Origin: a bacterium
GTDB taxonomy: Bacteria; Spirochaetota; Leptospiria; Leptospirales; Leptonemataceae
Assembly (NCBI GenBank): GCA_024742665.1
Contig: JANSYA010000007.1
Coordinates: forward strand, 293,739 to 357,738
Reading direction: 5' to 3'
DNA: 64,000 nt
Shown: piece after piece, positions 1-7,981 of the stretch
How positions within the stretch are numbered: position 1 is the stretch's first letter
Layout of the letters: every line of letters starts with the position of its first letter
Made by a program: the position numbers and the translations under genes
Notes under the pieces: model-generated
The model's database searches: none
What the model was told of the DNA's origin: nothing
The model's input: the letters and a program-made list of their open reading frames with translations, nothing else

Positions 1-923
1 ATCGCACGGGCGTCGTATACTACGTCAACGCCGAACATCCGGCGCCGATCCTGCTGCGCGGCGGGAAAGCCGCATTCTTAACGAGCGACGTGCTCTATCG
101 AAAGCTGGGTACTACCGGCGTCGAGAGCATGGTGTCGATTCAAGTCTATCGCATGCAGGCGGGCGATACCCTGATTTTTGGATCCGACGGCAAAGACGAC
201 GTGCGGTTCCGGGGCGACTCGGGGGAAGTCAACGAAGACGAGACTCGCATTCTTGCATCAATCGAGCGCTTCGCCGGCGATCCCGAAAAAATATATGCGG
301 CCCTGGCCGACGAAGGTGAAATCATCGACGACTTCAGCGTGCTGCTTCTGAGCTATCGCCCGGAATCCCCATCGGAAGTCTCACCGAAAGCTGGTTCGAA
401 AACCGATTCGATATCGGACCCTGGTGCGGCTGCGAAAGCGGGCGGCGATCCTGAGAACGCCGGGAGCCTGGCCGCCGGACTGCAGGCCGCCCGGGAAGCG
501 ATTCGGGCCGGACGTCATGAAGAAGCCCTGGCGGATCTGCGCGATTTACGTGACGCGATCGGCGCGGCTCCCGTTGAGTTGTTGCGCCCGCTGATTCACT
601 GTCTGGTGGAGTGCAAAGAGTATCGCGAAGCCGCCGAAGAAGTGCGGGGATATCTGGAGCAGGCGCCGGAAGACAACGAGATGCTGTACGCGGCGTCGGT
701 CATTCATCGCCGGGCGGGAGACACGCGCGGCGCGATCGATCTCGGGGAACGCCTGCGATTGCGCGCCCGGGAAGATACGCGCAATCTGGTTCATCTGGCG
801 CGCCTGCACCAGGCGGCCGGCGATACGCCCCGCGCCCGCTATCTTTTAGAAGAAACTCTGCGAGTCGATTCGGAGCACGCCCGGGCCCGGGAAGCGCTCG
901 CCGCTCTGATGAAATCCAGGTGA
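1..923 (+). CDS. SpoIIE/PP2C-type serine phosphatase, C-terminal part, with TPR tail (5' truncated by window edge)
   Basis: The reading frame is open from base 3, before any start codon, so the gene begins outside the window. The first visible residues include NAEHPAPILLR, the NAGHPPPLLLR-like strand of SpoIIE/RsbU PP2C phosphatases, followed by a degenerate FGSDGKDD that corresponds to the usual YTDGL metal-site motif. From about base 460 the protein changes to alanine- and arginine-rich helical repeats typical of TPRs, ending at TGA 921-923. Such phosphatases dephosphorylate STAS anti-anti-sigma factors, and a STAS gene lies 1 kb downstream (1928-2266), so a partner-switching link is plausible but inferred. 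Confidence 0.8.
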   Translation, partial: RTGVVYYVNAEHPAPILLRGGKAAFLTSDVLYRKLGTTGVESMVSIQVYRMQAGDTLIFGSDGKDDVRFRGDSGEVNEDETRILASIERFAGDPEKIYAALADEGEIIDDFSVLLLSYRPESPSEVSPKAGSKTDSISDPGAAAKAGGDPENAGSLAAGLQAAREAIRAGRHEEALADLRDLRDAIGAAPVELLRPLIHCLVECKEYREAAEEVRGYLEQAPEDNEMLYAASVIHRRAGDTRGAIDLGERLRLRAREDTRNLVHLARLHQAAGDTPRARYLLEETLRVDSEHARAREALAALMKSR

Positions 924-974
924 TCATTTCAGATCAGCTTTGGCCTTTATTCTTTAGCTATTAACCCTTAATCC

Positions 975-1796
975 TTAGCCTTCTAGCGTAACTTCATATC
1001 CGTTGTGCTTACGCAAATTGAGCACGCGATTTTCGTCGAGCAGCAGATACTGGCCCTTGATGCCCATCAGTTTGCCGCTGATCTCGGGTTCTTTGTCGAA
1101 ACCGACCGATTTTACTTTTTCGGGATACTCCAGCACCGGAAATTTCAGATTCGTTTTCGCGTCGGACTTCACGGCGTAGGCCGCGAGTTCCTCCGGCAGC
1201 TTCGCGATCATTTCTTTTTTGATCGCCTTTAGATCGATGCCTTCCGGAAATTCGTTTTTCAGCATCTTGCGCCAGTCGGTGCGATCCTTCAGATATTTTT
1301 TCAGGGCGACTTCGATCAGCCCCGCGGTATAACGATTGGGCGTTTTGGCGAGCTGTATCGCCTGATGGGCGCCCTGGTCGATCCAGCGGGTCGGCACCTG
1401 GGTCTTACGGGTGATGCCGACCTTGACGTCGCTCGACACCGCCAGGTATACGATATGATCCTTCAGGCAGTGGCCCTTCGACCATTCCATATCGCGGGAT
1501 TCGCCTTCGTGGGCCCGGCACAGCTCCGGTCGCAGCACGCATTCGCTCGCTTCCGGAGCGTTCTGAAAGCAGGGGAAACAAAATCCCTGGCCGAATGATT
1601 TCTTCGTCAGCCGTCCGCATTTGATGCAGTTGATTTTTCCTGTATGCGTCAGTTTGATTTTTTTTCCGATCTTATCGCCGACCGGAAAAAATTTCTTCTG
1701 ATCGGCCTGCACGTAAACCGGCAGTCGATATTGAATCGGCGCGCCGCCCTTCTGGGTTTCGCTTTCCATTTTGCGAATATTTCCGGTCAGCTTCAT
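975..1796 (-). CDS. DUF2797 family protein
   Basis: This 273-residue protein resembles the DUF2797 family. It has a cysteine-rich N-terminal third (CIKC near residue 57, CFPC near 73, further Cys in CVLRPELC) that looks like a zinc site, followed by a conserved core with KVGITRKTQVPTRWIDQGA. The core resembles GIY-YIG-like folds in which a short hairpin precedes an Arg-containing helix. The molecular function of the family is not established. The gene is divergent from the STAS gene, and a second in-frame Met lies at residue 11. It is convergent with the upstream phosphatase gene, with 51 bases between stops and no clear terminator. Confidence 0.75.
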   Translation of the reverse strand: MKLTGNIRKMESETQKGGAPIQYRLPVYVQADQKKFFPVGDKIGKKIKLTHTGKINCIKCGRLTKKSFGQGFCFPCFQNAPEASECVLRPELCRAHEGESRDMEWSKGHCLKDHIVYLAVSSDVKVGITRKTQVPTRWIDQGAHQAIQLAKTPNRYTAGLIEVALKKYLKDRTDWRKMLKNEFPEGIDLKAIKKEMIAKLPEELAAYAVKSDAKTNLKFPVLEYPEKVKSVGFDKEPEISGKLMGIKGQYLLLDENRVLNLRKHNGYEVTLEG

Positions 1797-1927
1797 ACTT
1801 TCACCGGGCGTCGGCGGGGCCGCCCCGTCCAGAAATATTCGCCCGTTCCGACTCAGAAGCGGATTCCGGCCGGAAGCCCAAACATTTGCTTGCCACCGGG
1901 CGGGGCACGGAGACCTTGAGCCACGTT

Positions 1928-2266
1928 ATGGCGGAGAAATTCAACATTCGGCATTCGGTTGAAAAGAACGTTCCGGTCGTGCACCTGGCCGGAGAAATCA
2001 CCTCCGACGCCGAAGACGCCCTGCTGGATTGCTATAACTCCCTGCCGGAAGAGCAGCTCGGCCACGTCATTCTGGATTTTCTGGAAACCCGCTATATCAA
2101 TAGTTCGGGCATCGCCATTCTGATTCAGCTGATTACGCGTGCGGCTGACAAAAAGCATAAAATAGAATTCTCCAGCCTGAGCCCCCACTTTCGCAAAGTT
2201 ATGGACATCGTCGGTTTAACCGATTTCGTCCAGATCCACGATAGCCTGGCCGACGCCCTCGAATAA
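1928..2266 (+). CDS. STAS-domain anti-anti-sigma factor
   Basis: This is a 112-residue single-domain protein. It carries the STAS signature IINSSG-like segment (YINSSGIAILIQL), in which the first Ser is the usual phosphorylation site, plus the preceding strand HVILDF. Proteins of this type bind an HPK-related anti-sigma kinase when unphosphorylated and are reset by PP2C phosphatases. ATG 1928 is chosen over the TTG at 1886 because homology begins there. A weak GGAG lies about 15 bases upstream. No anti-sigma kinase is visible nearby, so the partner must be elsewhere unless the phosphatase at the window start is part of the system. Confidence 0.85.
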   Translation: MAEKFNIRHSVEKNVPVVHLAGEITSDAEDALLDCYNSLPEEQLGHVILDFLETRYINSSGIAILIQLITRAADKKHKIEFSSLSPHFRKVMDIVGLTDFVQIHDSLADALE

Positions 2267-2458
2267 GCGGCCGCCGGAGCCGGCTGCAATCGTCGAAATC
2301 GAAACAGGGACGCAATTGTCCGGAATTTCGGCGACGGCCTGAATATCCCCCGATTTGGCCTGAATCCTTGTGAATTTTTCTGAATTCCGCTGAATTCGCG
2401 CGGGGCCCGCGATTTCCCTAATGCCCATCGGGTTTTTGCCCGAATTTGTAGGGAAGCG

Positions 2459-3427
2459 ATGTCGGTTTTCCGCACATACTATCTATCTCCGTTCAGTCTC
2501 GGACTGGCTTTGATTCTCGCGTACCTCGCGCCGGCGGATGCCTTCCGGCAGGCGGCGCTTGCGGGACGGTCGGGCGTATTCGGTAGCGGCGGCGGCCTGC
2601 ACGCCCAGTCCGCTGTGGCCCGGGCCCTGCCGGATCCGTACTATCCGCAGCGTCCTCCCGGCGGACTCAAGCTGAACTATTACTACGATCGCAGCGGTCG
2701 CTGGGTGAAATTTTCCGACTGGATTCCTTTTCAACAGAAGAAGTGGGCCCCGCACCACCTCGAAGATTTTTACGAGCTCTACGGACTGCCGCATCATTAC
2801 AAGACAGCCGAGGTCAAAGAGAGCATCTATTTTCTGGTCCAGGCCCTGACGCATCGCTTTCGCCATCCCCGCAACGCCCTGTGTAAAATCGAAAACGAGC
2901 AGCAGTACCATAAATACCGCCTGCTGATGTTTATGCAGATCAACCTGCTGATCATGCGCATGTTCCTGAGGCTGGGATCGCTGTACGACAAACGCCATCT
3001 GTACTTTCACGACCTGGACGTCGCCGACGATCTGGAGATATCTTTTCTCGTGGCGCGCACGTACTATACTGAAGCGCGCAAGTACTGGAAGCAGGCCGTG
3101 AATTACGCGGAGCAGGCCAACGAATATCGTTTCACTCTCGATCTACCCACGATCGAAAGCTATCGTTTTAACATCATACAGGGCAAGCTGAACTTCGATC
3201 GCATCATCGACCGCCATCTGTATCAGGTGGAAGCCAAGCTCGAAACGACGACCGCCTTTCTGGACGAAGAGGGTCGCCCGCGTCCGGTCAAAGAGGCGAT
3301 GCAGAAAGATCTCGAAAGTATGTACGACGAGTCGTTTACCCCCGAACCTCTGGGACCGCCCGTGCTCGATCCGGAATGGAAAGACACGCCGCTCTTCGAC
3401 GATGTAAACACGGGACCGATGCGATGA
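2459..3427 (+). CDS. Exported all-helical protein, possibly FcpA-like (leptospiral flagellar coiling protein family)
   Basis: The protein has 322 residues. A hydrophobic N-terminal segment (LGLALILAYLAP) is followed by AQ sites suitable for signal peptidase, so export to the periplasm is likely. The mature part is rich in Tyr, Arg, His and Leu and is predicted to be long helices (for example HKYRLLMFMQINLLIMRMF), with no recognised enzyme motif. From memory it resembles conserved leptospiral helical exported proteins such as FcpA, which coats the periplasmic flagellum, but this could not be checked. ATG 2459 has GGGAAG just upstream. The stop overlaps the next start as ATGA, so the two genes are translationally coupled. 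Confidence 0.6.
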   Translation: MSVFRTYYLSPFSLGLALILAYLAPADAFRQAALAGRSGVFGSGGGLHAQSAVARALPDPYYPQRPPGGLKLNYYYDRSGRWVKFSDWIPFQQKKWAPHHLEDFYELYGLPHHYKTAEVKESIYFLVQALTHRFRHPRNALCKIENEQQYHKYRLLMFMQINLLIMRMFLRLGSLYDKRHLYFHDLDVADDLEISFLVARTYYTEARKYWKQAVNYAEQANEYRFTLDLPTIESYRFNIIQGKLNFDRIIDRHLYQVEAKLETTTAFLDEEGRPRPVKEAMQKDLESMYDESFTPEPLGPPVLDPEWKDTPLFDDVNTGPMR

Positions 3428-4371
3428 AGCCCTGCGCTCATGAAGTATTCGACGGCCGCGTTCTCCGCGTTAGCGCATTGTTGATTGTGCCTCTGATCGC
3501 GGGGATTGTAATCTGGCCGGCGTCGCTCTTCGCCCAGATTCCTCTGACGGCTCCGCCCCGGGGCGAACTGGTCCATGATTTTTCCGGGGAGTATGAATCT
3601 TTTATTATACGTCACGGCCGCAGCGGATCGGTGCGCGACGTGCGCGATAGCCAGGCTATCGAACAGGCCTGGTCGCTCTTTCCCCATCCGACGCCGCTGC
3701 CGCCGTTTCAAGACGCAGCCCCCATCGCTCCCGGCGATCCGGCCTATAACGAGGCGCTCTTTCGGCGGGCGGTTTCTTTTTACCAGCGTGCCAGAGAAGA
3801 ACTGGCGGATTTTCGCGGCGAATTGGAAGCCCTGGGCGCCCTGCGGGAAGATATTCGCAATCCCCTGTGGTGGAAGTGGATCGACACGAGCGACCGCTAC
3901 AATCGCATTGAGCGCCGCGTGCGCGATCGTTACGGCCTGCGTTTGACCCGCTATTTTCACGAGACCTTCGCGACTCTCGACCGCATCGACCAGCTGCCCC
4001 TCGCGCGCAGCGAACGAGTGCTGGAGTTACGCAAACGCAGCTATCGTCTGTATGCGGTAAATCAGGTGGCGCTCGGCAATTTCACTCAGGCCCTGAAGAT
4101 TCTGGAGCGCTTCGCCGAGCTGCCCGGCGTCGATCAGGAGTGGCCGCTCTACTATTATCTCAGCGAATGTTACGCGGCGGAATTTCGCCGGGCCCGGCGC
4201 AATACCGGCGTTACGGAATATACTCTGCGCGAGCTGCGCCGTCGAAAAAATTTGCATCGCCTGCGCGCCGTCGAATTAAAATTCGGGCGCGCTTCGGAAG
4301 AATTTCGCGAAGCCTTCGATATGATCCGCCTGGAAGAACTGGGCGGGCCGCGTAGCTCTCCCGGGCTGTAG
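3424..4371 (+). CDS. Exported helical protein coupled to the upstream FcpA-like gene
   Basis: The start is ATG 3424, four bases overlapping the upstream stop (ATGA). This gives 315 residues, against a longer frame beginning at 3376 that lies inside the upstream gene. The N-terminus has a long hydrophobic stretch (VSALLIVPLIAGIVIWPASLFAQ) ending in a good signal-peptidase site, so the product is probably periplasmic. The rest is strongly helical with many Arg, Glu and Tyr, and has TPR-like spacing around residues 205-260 (NQVALGNFTQALKILERF). I do not recognise the family. Coupling suggests it forms a complex with, or assists secretion or assembly of, the 2459-3427 product. Confidence 0.7.
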   Translation: MKPCAHEVFDGRVLRVSALLIVPLIAGIVIWPASLFAQIPLTAPPRGELVHDFSGEYESFIIRHGRSGSVRDVRDSQAIEQAWSLFPHPTPLPPFQDAAPIAPGDPAYNEALFRRAVSFYQRAREELADFRGELEALGALREDIRNPLWWKWIDTSDRYNRIERRVRDRYGLRLTRYFHETFATLDRIDQLPLARSERVLELRKRSYRLYAVNQVALGNFTQALKILERFAELPGVDQEWPLYYYLSECYAAEFRRARRNTGVTEYTLRELRRRKNLHRLRAVELKFGRASEEFREAFDMIRLEELGGPRSSPGL

Positions 4372-4402
4372 GACCGGCGACCGCAGTCCGCGAGCTTCGT
4401 CT

Positions 4403-5044
4403 TTACTGCTTTTTGTTTTTCTGATTTTCCAGATTCTCCAGATCCTGGCTGCCGGGCTGGTAGCGATGACCGACTTCCCGCCACCAGTTCGGCGTGGCGG
4501 AGAGCACGCCGTTTTCGCCGCGCAGCCGATTGGCGAATTCCAGGCTGGCCAGACCCGCTCCGGATGCGATCAGATAATAATTCCCGCTATTGATCTTGAG
4601 TCGCTCGCGTACCAGGGATCCCTGAGCGATAACCCAGTCGCGGCACTGCGTGTCCGACCAGTCGGGATCCAGAGAAACGATGACGCCGCCCGGCAAAGCC
4701 ATGCGCATGCCGCCCTGAATGAAGACCGGCGAGAGCTGCGAAGAAGCGACGGCGCCCCGGGCGAGCCTTTGCTGCGCGCTTGCGTCCACTCTGTAGATGC
4801 GCACGGCGCCGCTGCCGCCCTTCAGCAGGCGCGCGGAACGATCTAATTGCTGAGCGGAGCCCGGGCTGCTGAATTCCGCAACCTCATCGGCGGTCATCTC
4901 GATTTCATAGCGCTGATCGCCGTCGTAATAATAGTACGTCGATCCGGACTGTGCGTGGGAACCCGACGCGACGCACGCCGCGAAGAGCAGAGCGGCCGGG
5001 GCCGCCGAATAACGAAATATGCGTTTTATATTTAAGTTTTTCAT
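4403..5044 (-). CDS. Secreted protein resembling a detached subtilase propeptide (inhibitor/chaperone)
   Basis: The protein has 213 residues with a signal sequence. An LFAAC motif at Cys24 could act as a lax spirochaetal lipobox; otherwise cleavage would follow SHAQ. Right after it comes YYYYDGDQRYEIEM, and near the C-terminus LASLEFANRLRGENGVLSA followed by TPNWWREV. That pattern is typical of N-terminal propeptides of secreted S8 peptidases, where the prodomain ends just before the catalytic domain. Here it is a separate gene 37 bases downstream of a kexin-like protease that lacks such a region. I infer a trans-acting folding factor or inhibitor for that protease. The ending ENLENQKNKKQ is highly charged. 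Confidence 0.65.
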   Translation of the reverse strand: MKNLNIKRIFRYSAAPAALLFAACVASGSHAQSGSTYYYYDGDQRYEIEMTADEVAEFSSPGSAQQLDRSARLLKGGSGAVRIYRVDASAQQRLARGAVASSQLSPVFIQGGMRMALPGGVIVSLDPDWSDTQCRDWVIAQGSLVRERLKINSGNYYLIASGAGLASLEFANRLRGENGVLSATPNWWREVGHRYQPGSQDLENLENQKNKKQ

Positions 5045-5081
5045 ATCAGATATTTGCCTTTTGAGTATTTGCTTTCGTCGC

Positions 5082-6680
5082 TTAACGGCCGTAGAGCTTC
5101 ATGCTCCAGGATGTAAAAGTCCCCGTATCGCTTGCGGCTCCGTCCGCCAGGCGCAGAGTCCAGTTGCCGTCCGCGCTTTCGCCCAGGGTGCGGGCGACGC
5201 CGAAGCGCACCGTCTGGGAGCCGGTCGGCGAGCAGGCGACTACGGCCAGCGTATTGGGATTGCGACACACCCCCGTGCTCATCAAAGTGCTGGCGGTGCC
5301 CGAAGGCGAGGTCAGTGTCATCGTCAAATCGCGGTAGTAGGCGTGGGTGAATGTTAAGTTTATTTCAACGAATTCTATGCTGGTGATGCCGCTGCCCGAT
5401 ACGTTGATGGTGCCGGTAATACCCGTCGCATTATTGTCGGGGATGGCGGAGGACGGCGAATTCGTGGGCGGCGTGAATGTCTTCTGAGCGGCGACGTTGA
5501 CCCAGCCTCGCGCCAGGTTGACGGCCGCCAGAGCGTCGACGGTGCCGAAGCCGTACTTATGGTTGATATTCAGGCCCGCCGCGTTCGTCGTCCAGTCCGC
5601 GTCGGCCGCGTCGTTTTTGCGCGCGCTCTGGGCCAGGATCAAACGCACGTCGCGATAGCTCAGAGCCGGATTCGCCTGAAGCACGAGCGCTCCGACGCCG
5701 GCCGCCAGGGGCGAAGCGGCGGAGGTGCCGTTGAAGGTATTCGTATAGTTGTTATCAGTAAAATTACCCGAGGCCCCCGAAGCATTGTAGCCCAGACCGC
5801 CGATGTTGTCGGTTGTGGAGATGGCCACGCTGTCGTTGCCCTGGGAGTGAGCGCAGACCCAGAGATTCGCGCCCTGTTCGGAATAGGACGCGCGTTTGCC
5901 GTCCTGGCCGACCGCGCAAATGGCGATCACGCCGTGATAGTTGGCGTAGCCGTCGTAGTTGGAGTTATCGGTTTCGCCCGCGCCGCCGTTGCCCGCCGCC
6001 CAGAAATACAGCGTGCCGAGTCCGCTGCGTCCGGAGCTCAGGCCGGTATCGATCGCCGCGCGCCAGGTGGAAGTCGAGGACTGCAGGCTGCCGGTCAGAT
6101 CGGTCGGACCCCAGCTGTTGTTCGAGATGTGCAGACCGGCGACCCCGCGGGTCATTGCGTCGGCTTCGTTGCCCGCAGTGGCGTTGGCCAGATAATTATA
6201 GCCTCGCAGACTCGCCAGAGGCGCCGCGCCCCGCACGCCGATCGTATTCGAACGCGCGGCCATAATGCCGCCGACAGAGGTGCCGTGATTGGCGCTGGAA
6301 GAACTGGGGTCCGTGCCGCCGGTCGTATAATCGTAACTCAGCCCCGCTTCGATGTTCGGACTCAGGTCTTCGTGGGCGATGGCCAGGCCGTCGTCGATGA
6401 CCGACATTGAAATTCCCGCGCCGCACACGCCGGAATTCCACACGCTGGCGACCCGGGCGTCTTCGCCGCTCACGCCGCCGCGCTGCCCGGTATTGGAAAG
6501 GTGCCACTGCTGTCCGAACAGGGGGTCGCTGACCGTGCCGCAGGCCTGGCTTTGCAGGAAATTGAAGAGCAGGAACAGAGTCAGGAAATCGGGGCCGTCG
6601 TCGCCGCCGCTGGAGCAGGAGCTTCCAGGGACGATCAAGAAACCCGTCAGAACAAGAATACAGGAGAGTCGTTTCATCAT
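5082..6680 (-). CDS. Kexin-like S8 serine protease with C-terminal P domain, probable lipoprotein
   Basis: The protein has 532 residues. The catalytic triad is visible: Asp96 in VIDDG (the kexin-type DDG), His132 in NHGTSVGGIMAA and Ser320 in NGTSAASPLAAG, with the oxyanion Asn231 in WAAGNGG. The C-terminal region (about 400-532) is a beta-rich P/proprotein-convertase domain, with the usual NWTLRLADGAASDTG stretch before the end. The N-terminus is a signal peptide ending GSSC22, a possible lax lipobox. Only about 25 residues separate it from the catalytic domain, which begins DPLFGQQWHLSNTG, so there is no room for a normal propeptide. The gene downstream supplies a propeptide-like protein. 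Extracellular or outer-membrane proteolysis is expected; the substrate is unknown. Confidence 0.9.
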   Translation of the reverse strand: MMKRLSCILVLTGFLIVPGSSCSSGGDDGPDFLTLFLLFNFLQSQACGTVSDPLFGQQWHLSNTGQRGGVSGEDARVASVWNSGVCGAGISMSVIDDGLAIAHEDLSPNIEAGLSYDYTTGGTDPSSSSANHGTSVGGIMAARSNTIGVRGAAPLASLRGYNYLANATAGNEADAMTRGVAGLHISNNSWGPTDLTGSLQSSTSTWRAAIDTGLSSGRSGLGTLYFWAAGNGGAGETDNSNYDGYANYHGVIAICAVGQDGKRASYSEQGANLWVCAHSQGNDSVAISTTDNIGGLGYNASGASGNFTDNNYTNTFNGTSAASPLAAGVGALVLQANPALSYRDVRLILAQSARKNDAADADWTTNAAGLNINHKYGFGTVDALAAVNLARGWVNVAAQKTFTPPTNSPSSAIPDNNATGITGTINVSGSGITSIEFVEINLTFTHAYYRDLTMTLTSPSGTASTLMSTGVCRNPNTLAVVACSPTGSQTVRFGVARTLGESADGNWTLRLADGAASDTGTFTSWSMKLYGR

Positions 6681-6838
6681 TGTCTACCCGAACGGAATCG
6701 AAATCCGTCCAGGTAACAATGTTTCTTAGTTAATTGTCGCTGGAAATCTTATTTTCTATTTTTGCCCGTCGCTCAACGAGAATTCTGTACCAATTTTCGG
6801 GCCGGCCGGCTCAGATCCGGCGGCCCGATCTGATCGTT

Positions 6839-7888
6839 TCAGGACTGCGTCGCGTCGTCTTGCTCGTCTTTTTTCCAGAGCTTGCCCAGCACAATCCACA
6901 GCGACCCCAGGGTCACGAGGACCACCGCCGTGATCTGACTCTGCGTAAAGCCGTACCAGTGCCAGTTCTTAAAATAGTCCGGCCCCGGATGCTGCGCAAA
7001 GCGATCGTTGTGGTGCACCAGGTCGATGATCTGTCCGTCCTGTTCGAAGGTCGGATGATCGAAGACCGGAATCACGGCGTCGTTAATTCGCAGAAATTCG
7101 ACCGAAAAGCGCGCCAGCCCGTTTACGATCAAAAAGATCGCCACCATCATACCCGGGCGAAATCCCTGCTTGCGAACCCACAGCATCAAAAAGGCGAAGA
7201 GGCCCAGCGACATCGTCGATTCAATCAGCGGCGTATTCCATACCCGCACGCCCGCTGAGCACATGTACGGCAGCCACCAGGCGTTTGGATCGCCGCAGGC
7301 GCCGTCAGCCGGCCCGTACACCATCGTAAACAATGGAATCGCAAGCGATGCGCCGTGGCCGTAGCAACCGTCGCCGCTGATCATACAGCCCAGGCGTCCG
7401 ATGGCGTAACCGAGAGCCAGCGAAGGCATAAATGCGTCGCCGTACTTCCAGATCGAATAGCCGCGCGAGCGCAGATAGATGTAGATCGAGCTGAACGAAA
7501 AGATAAAGCCGCCGTAAAAAACCAGGCCGCCGCCCTGCAGCAGATTCGACCAGAGCCCTTCGATGCCCGGCGTATTCGGAAAGCGCTCTTTCATGCCTTC
7601 GAACGTAAAGAAGACATAGTAAAAGGTGTCCCAGAACCCGTCGTGCACGACCCAGATCTTGTGCCAGATCTCGAAGATAAAAAAGATCTTCGAGCCGACA
7701 ATCGCGCCGACGACCGCCAACAGCAGCGACCAGTCCGCCGCTTCGGGGTCCAGTCCGCGTCGCCGCAGCTCCCGCGGGGCAAGATAAGACGCAACCAGAA
7801 AGGCGATCATCAGCATAATGCTGTACGTCGAGATGCCGGTTTTACCCAGCAGGGTAAAGCCGCCGGGAAATGGAATTTCACTGATCAT
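6839..7888 (-). CDS. lgt: Prolipoprotein diacylglyceryl transferase
   Basis: This 349-residue polytopic inner-membrane enzyme transfers diacylglycerol from phosphatidylglycerol to the lipobox Cys of prolipoproteins. It shows the Lgt signature as GRLGCMISGDGCYG and a GGLVFYGG segment where enteric Lgt has GGxSFHGG; Tyr in place of that His is seen in several non-proteobacterial lineages. An Arg-containing late motif (GLARFSVEFLR) matches the conserved periplasmic face. The protein is longer than E. coli Lgt because of inserts around residues 75-105 and 185-210. It is probably transcribed from its own promoter in the AT-rich 7889-7960 region. Several predicted lipoproteins in this window would be its substrates. 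Confidence 0.93.
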   Translation of the reverse strand: MISEIPFPGGFTLLGKTGISTYSIMLMIAFLVASYLAPRELRRRGLDPEAADWSLLLAVVGAIVGSKIFFIFEIWHKIWVVHDGFWDTFYYVFFTFEGMKERFPNTPGIEGLWSNLLQGGGLVFYGGFIFSFSSIYIYLRSRGYSIWKYGDAFMPSLALGYAIGRLGCMISGDGCYGHGASLAIPLFTMVYGPADGACGDPNAWWLPYMCSAGVRVWNTPLIESTMSLGLFAFLMLWVRKQGFRPGMMVAIFLIVNGLARFSVEFLRINDAVIPVFDHPTFEQDGQIIDLVHHNDRFAQHPGPDYFKNWHWYGFTQSQITAVVLVTLGSLWIVLGKLWKKDEQDDATQS

Positions 7889-7981
7889 ATAGAGTTACTC
7901 GATTCCGCTAAAATTGTTTATTGTGTATATTTAGATAAATGGCGCGTCGGTGCGCATTTTGCGTCGGCCGCCGACTGAAAC

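Noticed and set aside
5559..6410. A 283-codon plus-strand frame opposite the S8 protease
   Set aside because: Arg/Val/Ala-rich shadow of a well-supported gene with catalytic triad; no ribosome site or motif.
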